Source: Salinisphaera sp052044135 (GTDB lineage Bacteria > Pseudomonadota > Gammaproteobacteria > Nevskiales > Salinisphaeraceae). From it: 64,000 nt of DNA. The stretch spans positions 97,477-161,476 of the forward strand of contig NZ_JBQDYF010000009.1 in assembly GCF_052044135.1 (NCBI RefSeq). The letters run 5' to 3'. Position numbers and translations under genes: made by a program. The notes beneath the pieces are model-generated. The model was not told where the DNA came from. It ran no database searches and worked only from the letters and a program-made list of their open reading frames with translations. Below, piece after piece: positions 55,061 through 63,869 of this stretch (within the stretch, counting starts at the first letter, position 1; every line of letters begins with the position of its first letter).

Positions 55061-56461
55061 TCAGGCGTCGTTGGATGTGCCATCGACAGCGTCGTTTTCG
55101 CCGGGATGGCTTCGGGTCTGGCGCGGGTCCTGGCCGGCGTCGAGCTCGCGCAGCCGTCTCAGCTTTTCACCGATCTTGATCTCGAGGCCGCGCGGGGCCG
55201 GTTCGTAGTAGCGCGTGCCGACCAGCGCTTCCGGCAGGTAGGTTTCTCCGGCGGCATAGGCCTCGGTCTCGTTGTGGGCGTAGCGGTAGCCTTCGCTGTA
55301 GCCGAGATCCTTCATCAGGCGCGTGGGGGCGTTGCGGATGTGCATCGGCACTTCCAGCGAGCCGCGGTTCCTGGCATCTGCCCAGGCCGCGTTGAAGGCC
55401 ATGTACACCGCATTCGACTTGGGCGCACAGGCCATGTAGGCCGCCGCCTGCGCGATCGCCAGCTCACCTTCCGGCGATCCGAGCCGTTCGTAGGTTTCCC
55501 AGGCATCGAGGGCGATACGCAGGGCGCGCGGGTCGGCGTTGCCGATATCCTCACTGGCCATACGCGTGACGCGCCGGGCGACGTAGCGCGGATCGGCACC
55601 GGCCTCGAGCATGCGCGACAACCAATACAGGGCGGCATCGGGGTCGGTGCCGCGCACGCTCTTGTGCAGCGCCGACATCTGGTCGTAGAAGTAATCGCCG
55701 CCCTTGTCGAAACGGCGCAGGCCCGCGCTGAGTACTTCTTCCAGCTCGGCCTGGGTCACGACGCGCTCGTCGGTGCCGGCGGCAATCTCGGCGGCCAGTT
55801 CGAGCAGGTTCAGCGCCCGGCGGGCATCGCCGTCGGATCGCGCGGCGAGTTGATCGCGCAGCGCATCGTCCATGGTCACGCCGAGCCCGGCGAGCCCGCG
55901 CTCGGAATCGCTCAGCGCCCGGTCGATCAAAAGTCGGATCGAGTCGGCATCCAGTGCCCGCAGTACGTAGGTTCGGGTGCGCGAGAGCAACGCGTTATTC
56001 ACCTCGAACGAGGGATTCTCGGTCGTCGCCCCGACCAGGACCAGGGTGCCGTCCTCGACGTAGGGCAACAAGCCATCCTGTTGCGCCTTGTTGAAGCGAT
56101 GCACCTCGTCGACGAACAGCAGCGTGCCCTCGCCGCTTGCCTGTTGTGCCGTCTGGGCCTCGGCGACCGCGGCGCGAATGTCCTTGACGCCGGCCATGAC
56201 GGCCGAAATCTGCACGAAGCGCATCGCCACGCGCGCGGCGAGCAGGCGTGCCAGCGTCGTCTTGCCGGTGCCCGGCGGGCCCCAGAGGATCATGGAATGG
56301 ATGCGCCCGGCGGCCAGCGCGCGCGTCAGCGGCTTGTCCGGCCCCAAGATATGCGTCTGGCCGACGTATTCTTCCAGCGTCGCGGGGCGCATGCGATCCG
56401 CCAGCGGCCGCGCGCTCGGCTCCGCGCCGGTCGCCAAGTCGATTTCCTGTTGTGTTGACAC
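55061..56461 (-). CDS. rarA: Replication-associated recombination protein A (AAA ATPase)
   Basis: This 466-residue AAA+ protein has Walker A ILWGPPGTGKTTLARLLA, Walker B LLFVDEVHRFNKAQQD and the family motif LLPYVEDGTLVLVGATTENP. The C-terminal tetramerisation part is recognised by YWLSRMLEAGADPRYVARR and VYMAFNAAW. RarA/MgsA acts at stalled replication forks. It starts MSTQQEIDLATGAEP. In the lolA-rarA-serS backbone it is separated from lolA by a VanZ-like gene. Confidence 0.96.
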   Translation of the reverse strand: MSTQQEIDLATGAEPSARPLADRMRPATLEEYVGQTHILGPDKPLTRALAAGRIHSMILWGPPGTGKTTLARLLAARVAMRFVQISAVMAGVKDIRAAVAEAQTAQQASGEGTLLFVDEVHRFNKAQQDGLLPYVEDGTLVLVGATTENPSFEVNNALLSRTRTYVLRALDADSIRLLIDRALSDSERGLAGLGVTMDDALRDQLAARSDGDARRALNLLELAAEIAAGTDERVVTQAELEEVLSAGLRRFDKGGDYFYDQMSALHKSVRGTDPDAALYWLSRMLEAGADPRYVARRVTRMASEDIGNADPRALRIALDAWETYERLGSPEGELAIAQAAAYMACAPKSNAVYMAFNAAWADARNRGSLEVPMHIRNAPTRLMKDLGYSEGYRYAHNETEAYAAGETYLPEALVGTRYYEPAPRGLEIKIGEKLRRLRELDAGQDPRQTRSHPGENDAVDGTSNDA

Positions 56462-56572
56462 GAGATAGTCTGTGTTGCGCTATGAATGCGGAACGCGCGC
56501 CGGCCAGGCCGGTCGCGCTGTCGTTCGATATCGCGCGAATGTAACACTGGGGCGCACCGGGCGCGCCCGGAA

Positions 56573-56968
56573 TCAGGCGCGCTTTCGGCCTGCCGTACCC
56601 AGACGGGTGGCCACCCATGCGACCCAGTCAATATCCAACAGGCGAAGCAGTACAAGGGCCACGACCGCCCCGGCCGTATCGGCCATCCAGTCGTACGGGT
56701 CGCCATCGCGGTAGCCGCTGGCCCACTGCATGAGTTCGGTCGCCGCCGCAAAAACCGAAAGCGCGAGCAGTACGCGTAGCGGCGCGCGCAGATACAGCGC
56801 GCCGAACCAGGCGCCCATGACGAGAAAGGCCGAGCCGTGTTCGAATTTATCGAAAAATGGGATGCCCGGCGCGGACGGCGGGTTCGGCATCAGGCAGCCA
56901 TAGACGAAGATCGCGCACAAAACCAGACCGAGCGCCCACCACAGCCGCCGCACCCGGTGCGGGTTCAA
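56573..56968 (-). CDS. VanZ-like family membrane protein
   Basis: This 131-residue protein has about four helices and the VanZ-type motifs PFFDKFEHGSAFLVMGAWFG and ATELMQWASGYRDGDPYDWM, where the acidic residues of DPYDWMAD are typical. Function is unknown; the name comes from an accessory teicoplanin-resistance gene, and resistance is not implied. The start is TTG overlapping the lolA stop (TTGA), so it is translated after lolA. Confidence 0.85.
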   Translation of the reverse strand: MNPHRVRRLWWALGLVLCAIFVYGCLMPNPPSAPGIPFFDKFEHGSAFLVMGAWFGALYLRAPLRVLLALSVFAAATELMQWASGYRDGDPYDWMADTAGAVVALVLLRLLDIDWVAWVATRLGTAGRKRA

Positions 56969-57624
56969 CGCGAGGCACCCTGCCCGCCATTCCCATTCGC
57001 GCGGCCGTCCACCACTTCCACGTTTTTCGGCACCTTCAGGGTGAACTTGGATTCCGGGATTTTCGGATTAATCTTGACGTTGCCGAAGTTGATGCTGGTG
57101 GTCTGTCCGAGGTGGTCGTGCAGCTTCATCAGCGCCGGTACGTCGTTCTTCAAACCCAGATCCACGGATTTGAAATCGGTGTCCTTGGCCTTGGGTGTCA
57201 GGTGCACCCAGGTCAGCCCGTCGCGCTGGCCGCCATTGGTGATCTTGAACGCGTCATTGAGGGCTTCGCCGCCGGTCAGCAGCAGCGCGGGGGTCGCCTT
57301 GAGCGTGGCGCCGATATCGCGCACCGTCACCTGCGCCAGATCGACATCGTAGAACTTGAAGACCTTGCCGTTGCTGACAATGATCTGCTTGTAGGGCTTT
57401 TTGTATTCCCAGCGGAATTTCTTCGGCCGCGACAGCAGGAACGTGCCGCTGGCCTGCTGCACGATATTGCCGTTGTCGTCGCGCTGGACCTGCTGGAAAT
57501 CGGCCGACAGCGTATTGACCTTGTTGTAGAAACCCTGGAGGGCCTTGGACCCCGACTCGGCCTGGGCCAGACCGGCAACGCAGAAAAGCATCACAAACGC
57601 GATGAGCCAGCGGGTCATCCGCAT
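56965..57624 (-). CDS. lolA: Outer-membrane lipoprotein carrier protein
   Basis: This 219-residue periplasmic chaperone moves lipoproteins from LolCDE to LolB. It has a signal peptide (MTRWLIAFVMLFCVAGLAQA) and the family core LQGFYNKVNTLSADFQQVQR, GTFLLSRPKKFRWEYKKPYK and LSADFQQ. The ATG with GAGG eight bases upstream is chosen. It lies between ftsK and the VanZ-like gene, the usual ftsK-lolA order. Confidence 0.95.
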   Translation of the reverse strand: MRMTRWLIAFVMLFCVAGLAQAESGSKALQGFYNKVNTLSADFQQVQRDDNGNIVQQASGTFLLSRPKKFRWEYKKPYKQIIVSNGKVFKFYDVDLAQVTVRDIGATLKATPALLLTGGEALNDAFKITNGGQRDGLTWVHLTPKAKDTDFKSVDLGLKNDVPALMKLHDHLGQTTSINFGNVKINPKIPESKFTLKVPKNVEVVDGRANGNGGQGASR

Positions 57625-57747
57625 ACCTGAATCCTCGATGTCACGGGCGGGCAACTCGATGGCCGCCGCCAACTAGAATGGCGATGATGCCGGCGAGCGT
57701 GGCGACACTGCCGTGAATCATGCCTGAATTGTCCTGCGGGGCGCGCA

Positions 57748-60258
57748 TCAGTCGTCGTCCGGCGGCGCCGGCGCCAGCACCTCACGCCCACCGCTGCCTT
57801 CGGCCGGGCCGACGACGCCGGCATTCTCCATCTGTTCGATCAGCCGCGCCGAGCGGTTGTAGCCCACGCGCAGCCGGCGCTGTACGTAGGAAATCGATGC
57901 CTTGCGCGACTTGAGCACGATGGCGACCGCCTGATCGTAGAGCGGATCGGCCTCGACATCGTCCTCGCCGTCCGCGCCGCCCTCGGCATCACCGGCGCCG
58001 CCTTCGAGAATCTCCTCGATATAGTCGGGCCGGCCGGTCTGCTTGAGGTATTCCACCACCTTGTGCACTTCATGGTCGTCCACGAAAGCGCCATGCACGC
58101 GATTGGAAAACCCGGTGCCGGGCGGCAAATAGAGCATGTCGCCGTGGCCGAGCAGGCTTTCCGCGCCCTGTTGGTCGAGAATGGTGCGCGAATCGATCTT
58201 AGAGGCCACCTGGAAGGCGACACGCGTCGGGATATTGGCCTTGATCAGGCCGGTGATTACGTCCACCGACGGGCGCTGCGTGGCCAGAATCATGTGCAGC
58301 CCGGCCGCGCGCGCCTTCTGCGCGATACGCGCGATCAACTCTTCCACCTTCTTGCCGACCACCATCATCATGTCGGCCAGCTCGTCGACGATGATCACCA
58401 CCGCCGGCAGGGGCACGAGCGTCGGCAGCTCTTCGCCGGCCTCGGCGGCCTCGTTGGACTGCGCGTTCTTCGCGATCGGGTCCTCGATCGGCTGGCCGGC
58501 CTCGATGGCTTTTTTCACCTTGGTGTTGAAGCCGGCCATGTTGCGCACGCCGAGCGCGGCCATGAGCTTGTAGCGCCGCTCCATCTCGCCCACGCACCAG
58601 CGCAGCGCGTTGGCCGCGTCCTTCATGTCGGTGACCACCGGCGCCAGCAGATGCGGGATGCCTTCGTAGACCGAAAGCTCGAGCATCTTCGGGTCGATCA
58701 TGATCAGGCGGACCTCTTCGGCCGTCGCCTTGTGCAGGATCGACAGAATCATGGCGTTCACCGCCACCGACTTGCCCGAACCCGTGGTGCCGGCCACCAG
58801 CATATGCGGCATCTTGGCCAGATCGGCGGTGACCGGGCTGCCGCCGATGTCCTTGCCGAGTGCGAGCGTGAGCGGCGACGTGGCATTGGCATAACGCGCC
58901 GAGTCGAGAATCTCGCGCAGCGCGACGATCTCGCGATCGGCATTGGGGATCTCCAGGCCCACCACCGACTTGCCCGGGATCACCTCCACCACGCGCACGC
59001 TGGTGGTCGACATCGCCCGCGCCAGATCCTTGGACAGATTGGAGATCTGGTTGACCTTCACGCCCGGCGCCGGGTCGATCTCGAAGCGCGTGACCACCGG
59101 GCCCGGCTGCACCGCCACTACCTTGGCCTGTACGTTGAAATCCGCCAGATGCTGTTCGAGCTGCGCCGACATATGCTGCAGCACGGCCTCGTCCTGGTCG
59201 CTCTTGGGCTCACGCGCGGGATCCAGCAGCTCAATGGGCGGAATCGGACTGTCGCGTTCGGGATCGTACCGGGGCACATCGACCGGCTGTTCGCTGATCG
59301 GCAGATCGAGCTGGGTCGCCTTGTTCTTGCTGCTCTTGTCTTTCTTCCCGGGCTTTTTGACCGCAACGGAGCCACGGCCGGCGGCGGGTTCCGGCGAGGC
59401 CGCGGCGGGCTTCGGCGCAGTCTCGCCGGGGTCCAGGGTCGGCGCCTTGCGTTTCTTGTCGCGTCGTCTCTCGCGCCTGCTGGGTTTCGGCGGCGCCGCG
59501 GCGCGCTGTGCCGCGCGTTCGGCCCGGTTCGCGCGCCAGGCGCCGACGCGGTCGACCATCGCCATCAGCATGCCGATGGCCCCACCCAGCACGAAATGGC
59601 CGATGCGTTCGGCCACCGCCAGCCAGGAAAAACCGAGCCCCATGGAAAGCGTGATCACGAACACGGTGGTCAAGGCCCAGGCCGCGCCGATCATGTTGAT
59701 CACGCCGGCCAGCGGGCGCGCCGCGGCCACGCCCACGACCCCGCCGCTGCCCTGGGGCAGACCGGTCGCCTGAATGCCGCCGAATATCAACCAGGCCAGG
59801 CCGCAGGCCGAAATCAGGCACAGCAACAACGAACCCGCCCGGATACTCTTGGACATGAGCTCGCCGCTCGGCCGCTTGCGATCGACGAAAATCAGCCAAC
59901 CGCCGTAAAGCACCAGAAACGGAAAAATAAACCCGAGATAACCGAACAGGCTGAGCAGGACATCCGCAAACCAGGCGCCGGGCACCCCGAGCAGATTGTG
60001 CACCGCGGTGCCGTTGCCGTTATCGGACCAGCCCGGGTCGGCCGGGTTGTATGAGATCAACGCCGCCAGCAGAAACAGCGTGATCGCCATGGCGATGAAC
60101 AGCGCCGCTTCACGCAACAAGCGGCCGAGACGCTGGCGATAGGCGCTCGGCGCCGCGTCGACGTCGTTGGCCGCACTGCGTGCGCGGCTTTTGGGGCCGG
60201 CCTTGGCGGCCTTGGACGCGGAATCCGCCTTGCCCTGCCTGCTCGCTGCCCTGGCCAT
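57748..60258 (-). CDS. ftsK: DNA translocase FtsK
   Basis: This 836-residue divisome DNA pump has four N-terminal membrane helices (LFIAMAITLFLLAALISY and so on). A charged Lys/Pro/Ala linker, a motor domain with Walker A LVAGTTGSGKSVAVN and Walker B VVIIVDELADMMMVVGKK, and a C-terminal gamma winged helix (AVAIVLKSRKASISYVQRRL) that reads KOPS follow. It moves chromosome dimers at the septum. Length is on the short side because of a modest linker. Confidence 0.96.
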   Translation of the reverse strand: MARAASRQGKADSASKAAKAGPKSRARSAANDVDAAPSAYRQRLGRLLREAALFIAMAITLFLLAALISYNPADPGWSDNGNGTAVHNLLGVPGAWFADVLLSLFGYLGFIFPFLVLYGGWLIFVDRKRPSGELMSKSIRAGSLLLCLISACGLAWLIFGGIQATGLPQGSGGVVGVAAARPLAGVINMIGAAWALTTVFVITLSMGLGFSWLAVAERIGHFVLGGAIGMLMAMVDRVGAWRANRAERAAQRAAAPPKPSRRERRRDKKRKAPTLDPGETAPKPAAASPEPAAGRGSVAVKKPGKKDKSSKNKATQLDLPISEQPVDVPRYDPERDSPIPPIELLDPAREPKSDQDEAVLQHMSAQLEQHLADFNVQAKVVAVQPGPVVTRFEIDPAPGVKVNQISNLSKDLARAMSTTSVRVVEVIPGKSVVGLEIPNADREIVALREILDSARYANATSPLTLALGKDIGGSPVTADLAKMPHMLVAGTTGSGKSVAVNAMILSILHKATAEEVRLIMIDPKMLELSVYEGIPHLLAPVVTDMKDAANALRWCVGEMERRYKLMAALGVRNMAGFNTKVKKAIEAGQPIEDPIAKNAQSNEAAEAGEELPTLVPLPAVVIIVDELADMMMVVGKKVEELIARIAQKARAAGLHMILATQRPSVDVITGLIKANIPTRVAFQVASKIDSRTILDQQGAESLLGHGDMLYLPPGTGFSNRVHGAFVDDHEVHKVVEYLKQTGRPDYIEEILEGGAGDAEGGADGEDDVEADPLYDQAVAIVLKSRKASISYVQRRLRVGYNRSARLIEQMENAGVVGPAEGSGGREVLAPAPPDDD

Positions 60259-60430
60259 TACCGCTGCGCTCCACGGAGGCGATCGAAGTCGATGGGTTGT
60301 GGTTCCGTAGTCCTCATGCGCATAGTGTAACCGAGGCTCATTGCTAGCTGTTGTGAGCGTCGGCGCAGACCCTTGAATTCAGGCTGTTTGCGCCAATATC
60401 GACGACACAAGAGGCTAATACGAGGTAACG

Positions 60431-60766
60431 ATGTCGGTCCGCCATTTCCTGCTTACCGAAGACGGCGCGATGGAGGAGTTCACCGAAGACGAGGCATCGG
60501 CGGTTGCTGAAGGCAAGCGCGATCTGCCCCGCTTCGCCGAGCAGCAGTTGCGCTATGTACAGGTCGCCTTCGACGATCAAGCCAACGACGAGGGCGAGAT
60601 CCAGGTCAAGACCCTGGGCGCCATCGTGAAATTCGATGATGCCGGACGCCTGACCGAGGCCGATCGCGCGCACGATGCCCAGGACGAACTCAACGAATTC
60701 GAGCACGACGCCTGCGTGCAATTCGCGCTGCGCGACACCCTGCCCCGGAGTTATGCCCTGAATTGA
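60431..60766 (+). CDS. Small acidic conserved-type hypothetical protein
   Basis: This 111-residue acidic protein (MSVRHFLLTEDGAMEEFTED) has no signal peptide or helix-turn-helix. The middle QQLRYVQVAFDDQANDEGEI followed by GAIVKFDDAGRLTEADR suggests a small alpha/beta fold. A GAGGT site precedes the ATG. I do not recognise a family. It diverges from ftsK across about 170 bases and precedes the FemAB-like gene by about 70. Confidence 0.75.
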   Translation: MSVRHFLLTEDGAMEEFTEDEASAVAEGKRDLPRFAEQQLRYVQVAFDDQANDEGEIQVKTLGAIVKFDDAGRLTEADRAHDAQDELNEFEHDACVQFALRDTLPRSYALN

Positions 60767-60833
60767 TGGGCGCGGATGCCCGCGTGTTCCAAGGGCGCCC
60801 GGCCGGGCGGCGCTTCATTCCACCCCCGATATC

Positions 60834-61976
60834 ATGGCGACACTGACGCAGGCCGAAAGCATTCTCGATGTGGATGCCGCCGAGTGGAATGCGCTCTGTG
60901 GTACCGACCAGCCGTTCATCCAGCACGGTTTTCTGGCGTCGCTGGAAGCCAGCGGCAGCGTGTCGCCGGAGCTCGGCTGGCAGCCGGCCCATGCCTTGCT
61001 GCGCACCGACGACGGCGCCCTCGTTGCCGCGGCACCCTTGTATCTGAAAGATCATTCCATGGGCGAATTCGTATTCGATTTCGCCTGGGCCAACGCTTAT
61101 GCCCAGGTCGGGCTGAATTACTACCCGAAACTGCTCAACGCCGTGCCGTTCACGCCCGTCTCCGGTCCGCGCCTGCTGGCCCGCGACGATGGCGCGCGCC
61201 GCGCGCTGGCCGGGGCGCTGGCCAAACTGCCCGAGCACATGGGCGTATCGTCGTTGCACAGCCTGTTCGGTGACGACGGCTCCACCGCGGCCATGCTCGG
61301 CGCCGATGCGCACGCCCGCCGCGGCTGCCAGTACCGCTGGTTCAACCGCGGCTACGCCGATTTCGATGCATTCCTGCAGCAACTCTCGTCCAAACGGCGC
61401 AAGGAAATCCGGCGCGAGCGCCGCCGCATGACCGATGCCGGCGTGGCCGTCGTCGTACGCCGCCCGGATGAGATCCCGGCGGCACTGTGGGACACGCTCT
61501 ACGCATTCTATGACCGCACCTACGCCATCCGCGGCCAGGATCCGTATCTGACCCCCGCATTCTTCGCCGAGCTGACGACGCGCCTGCGCGATCAGGTGTT
61601 GTTCTTCATCGCCTACCACAACGACCACCCCGTGGGCATGGCCTTCATGATGCGCAGCGCCGACACGCTGTACGGTCGTCACTGGGGCTGCGAGACCGAT
61701 TACCACAGCCTGCATTTCGAGACCTGTTACTACGCCGGCATCGAATACTGCATCGAACACGGGCTGGCCTGCTTCGATGCCGGCGCCCAGGGCGAACACA
61801 AGATACGGCGCGGTTTCGAGCCGGTCGCCACCTGGTCCACGCATGTGATCGCCGATCCGCGGCTGGAACACGCCATCGGCGACTTCGTGGAACGCGAGGC
61901 CGCCATGATGGCGGACTTCGAGGCCGAACAACGCCAGCGCTGCAATTTCGAACAAGCACCGGCGACACCGCCGTGA
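60834..61976 (+). CDS. FemAB-like/GNAT peptidogalycan-type acyltransferase
   Basis: This 380-residue protein has two GNAT-like halves. FVFDFAWANAYAQVGLNYYP and SSLHSLFGDD lie in the first, FLQQLSSKRRKEIRRERRRM in the middle, and GMAFMMRSADTLYGRHWGCE with FDAGAQGEHKIRRGFEP in the second. It matches the PF04339 family of uncharacterised FemAB-like proteins found next to aat. It may add amino acids to a cell-envelope substrate using aminoacyl-tRNA, but that is inferred. Its stop overlaps the aat start (GTGA), tying it to the N-end-rule gene. Confidence 0.88.
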   Translation: MATLTQAESILDVDAAEWNALCGTDQPFIQHGFLASLEASGSVSPELGWQPAHALLRTDDGALVAAAPLYLKDHSMGEFVFDFAWANAYAQVGLNYYPKLLNAVPFTPVSGPRLLARDDGARRALAGALAKLPEHMGVSSLHSLFGDDGSTAAMLGADAHARRGCQYRWFNRGYADFDAFLQQLSSKRRKEIRRERRRMTDAGVAVVVRRPDEIPAALWDTLYAFYDRTYAIRGQDPYLTPAFFAELTTRLRDQVLFFIAYHNDHPVGMAFMMRSADTLYGRHWGCETDYHSLHFETCYYAGIEYCIEHGLACFDAGAQGEHKIRRGFEPVATWSTHVIADPRLEHAIGDFVEREAAMMADFEAEQRQRCNFEQAPATPP

Positions 61977-62743
61977 GTGGCCTCCGACTCTACTGGCTGG
62001 ACCCCAACCAGCCGGACGGCGCATTTCCCGATCCCGAGCTGGCCCTGGAAGAACCCAACGGCCTGCTCGCCATGGGCGGCGACCTCTCGCCCCAGCGCCT
62101 GCTTCGCGCCTATTCGCTCGGCATATTCCCCTGGTACAACCCGGACGAATCCATTCTGTGGTGGTCGCCGGACCCGCGTACCGTATTTCCCACGGACGGC
62201 GTCCGGGTCTCGCGGCGCTTTCAACGCACGCTCGCGCGGCCGGACTATGCCGTATCGCTCGACCACGCGTTTTGCCGCGTCATCCAGCAATGCGCCGCGC
62301 TGCGTGCCCATCGCGAAGGCACCTGGCTGGGCCCCGAAATGCGGGCGGCCTACATCCGGCTGCACGAACTCGGCCATGCCCATTCGGTCGAAGTATGGCG
62401 CGAGGGTGAACTCATCGGCGGCCTGTACGGCGTCGCCCGCGGGCGCGTGTTCTTCGGCGAATCCATGTTCAGCACGGCCACCGATGCCAGCAAGATCGCG
62501 CTGACGTGGCTCGCGCGCCAACTCCATGCCTGGGGTTATCGCTATCTCGACGGCCAGGTGGGTTCACCGCATCTGTATCGCATGGGCGCGATCGACATCC
62601 CGCGCGCGCATTTTCTGGATGCCATCCGCCAGCCGGAACCCGCCGCGCCCCCCGAATGGCCCTGGCATTTCACCATCGACGCGCCCCGGGACCCGGCGCA
62701 TCTTGAAAAAAACCAGCGCACCAATACATCACGTACCAACTAA
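61973..62743 (+). CDS. aat: Leucyl/phenylalanyl-tRNA--protein transferase
   Basis: This 256-residue enzyme adds Leu or Phe to N-terminal Lys or Arg, making proteins substrates of ClpAP. Features are FPDPELALEEPNGLLAMGGD, SLGIFPWYNPDESILWWSPD, and the acceptor domain GGLYGVARGRVFFGESMFS with YLDGQVGSPHLYRMGAI. The start is GTG (MSGLRLYWLDPNQP), coupled to the preceding gene. It is followed by infA, as in other gammaproteobacteria. Confidence 0.95.
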   Translation: MSGLRLYWLDPNQPDGAFPDPELALEEPNGLLAMGGDLSPQRLLRAYSLGIFPWYNPDESILWWSPDPRTVFPTDGVRVSRRFQRTLARPDYAVSLDHAFCRVIQQCAALRAHREGTWLGPEMRAAYIRLHELGHAHSVEVWREGELIGGLYGVARGRVFFGESMFSTATDASKIALTWLARQLHAWGYRYLDGQVGSPHLYRMGAIDIPRAHFLDAIRQPEPAAPPEWPWHFTIDAPRDPAHLEKNQRTNTSRTN

Positions 62744-62801
62744 GCCATTGATGCGCCGGTCGCTTAAAACCGGGGCGCGAGCCGCCGTATCCACAGCGCG
62801 A

Positions 62802-62830
62802 TTGAACCCCGCGCGCACATGGCAGATAAT
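62802..62830 (+). promoter_or_regulatory. Sigma-70 promoter of infA
   Basis: TTGAAC and GATAAT are separated by 17 bases, a near-consensus pair. The expected transcription start lies about 35 bases before the infA ATG. Confidence 0.65.
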
Positions 62831-62870
62831 TCGGCGCGTCAAACCGCGCAGAGCAAGAGATCAGGAGCTA

Positions 62871-63089
62871 ATGGCAAAAGAAGACCACATCGAGATGGAA
62901 GGCACCGTCGTCGAGACGCTGCCCAACACCACATTCCGCGTGAAGCTGGAAAACGGCCACATCGTGACCGCCCACATCTCCGGCAAGATGCGCAAGCATT
63001 ACATCCGAATCCTGCGCGGCGACAGCGTCACCGTCCAGATCACCCCCTACGACCTCACGAAGGGGCGCATCACCTACCGCGGCCGCTAA
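62871..63089 (+). CDS. infA: Translation initiation factor IF-1
   Basis: This 72-residue OB-fold factor binds the 30S A site during initiation. It is nearly canonical: MAKEDHIEMEGTVVETLPNT, FRVKLENGHIVTAHISGKM and KHYIRILRGDSVTVQITPYD. The ATG is preceded by AGGAG at three bases. The frame is open upstream but without homology. Confidence 0.97.
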   Translation: MAKEDHIEMEGTVVETLPNTTFRVKLENGHIVTAHISGKMRKHYIRILRGDSVTVQITPYDLTKGRITYRGR

Positions 63090-63100
63090 CACGGCCCGCA

Positions 63101-63119
63101 AGTGACGCGTTGCGTCACT
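63101..63119 (+). terminator. Hairpin after infA
   Basis: AGTGACGC/GCGTCACT is an eight-base perfect stem with a GTT loop, 12 bases after the stop. No U-tract follows (CTCTC), so termination may be weak. Confidence 0.45.
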
Positions 63120-63191
63120 CTCTGACGCCTGCAGCATCAAATGGCGCCCTGGCGTTCAGGCCAACATTCTGATTACACTGCGATTCCCGAC

Positions 63192-63207
63192 TGGCACAAC
63201 TCGTGCT
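63192..63207 (+). promoter_or_regulatory. Sigma-54-like promoter of type IV pilin gene
   Basis: TGGCACAACTCGTGCT matches the -24/-12 consensus TGGCACG-N4-TTGCW at 10 of 12 positions, with the GG-GC spacing exactly 10. It lies about 60 bases before the pilin ATG. Pilin genes in Pseudomonas and relatives are sigma-54 and PilR dependent. Confidence 0.7.
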
Positions 63208-63265
63208 TCCATATGCGTGCGTCCAGTCGACATGACTATTTTTAGCACTCAAGGGGGAACCCGCA

Positions 63266-63751
63266 ATGAAGAAGCAACAAGGCTTCACACTGATCGAACT
63301 GATGATCGTGGTCGCGATCATCGGCATTCTCGCGGCGATCGCTATTCCGCAGTATCAGAATTATGTAGCTCGATCCCAGATGAGTGAAGCACTCAGCTTG
63401 GCCAGCGGACTCAAGACCAATCTGATGGAGTATTACTCGCAAAACGGCTCTTGTCCGACGAACAACAGCGATATGCACGCTTCGGCTGCTACCAACATTA
63501 ATGGCACCTATGTAGACAATGTCACCGTAGCGACTGGTTGTAAGATCACTGCCACCATGAAGTCTAGCGGCGTTTCCTCTGGAATAAGTGGGAAAACGCT
63601 AAGCCTGCAAGCAGGCGAAGGCTCGGGAAGCTCTTTTACGGCCTTCGGGGGAAGTAGTGGCAGTGCAACTGGAGGTAGTGTCCAGTGGCGTTGTACTAGT
63701 GATGCAAATTCTAAATACCTCCCTGGATCCTGTACCAGCACGGCCAGCTAG
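63266..63751 (+). CDS. pilA: Type IV pilin, major subunit type
   Basis: This 161-residue pilin has a class III signal: a short basic leader MKKQQG cut before F, then FTLIELMIVVAIIGILAAIA with Glu5 of the mature form. A Ser/Gly/Thr-rich globular domain contains four cysteines (CPTNNSD, ATGCK, QWRCTSD, PGSCTS), the last pair fitting the D-loop disulfide. GGGGG precedes the ATG. Its codon and base use is less GC-rich than the neighbours, as is common for variable pilins. A strong terminator follows. FimV and FimX-like genes elsewhere in the window fit the same machine. Confidence 0.92.
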   Translation: MKKQQGFTLIELMIVVAIIGILAAIAIPQYQNYVARSQMSEALSLASGLKTNLMEYYSQNGSCPTNNSDMHASAATNINGTYVDNVTVATGCKITATMKSSGVSSGISGKTLSLQAGEGSGSSFTAFGGSSGSATGGSVQWRCTSDANSKYLPGSCTSTAS

Positions 63752-63780
63752 CCTGCTGGTTACTTGACAATAATTTTCCA

Positions 63781-63810
63781 AGGCGACTGATCTGATCAGT
63801 CGCCTTTTTT
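63781..63810 (+). terminator. Terminator after pilin gene
   Basis: AGGCGACTGA/TCAGTCGCCT with a five-base loop is followed by TTTTTT. It is a clear rho-independent terminator. Confidence 0.9.
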
Positions 63811-63869
63811 ATTGTGATGAAGTAGTTAAACCCGAAAACCGGATTAGTTAGTGGCCAATGGGCACAACG

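Noticed and set aside
56573..56968. Glycopeptide resistance from the VanZ-like gene
   Set aside because: VanZ-like membrane proteins are widespread and no van genes are nearby.
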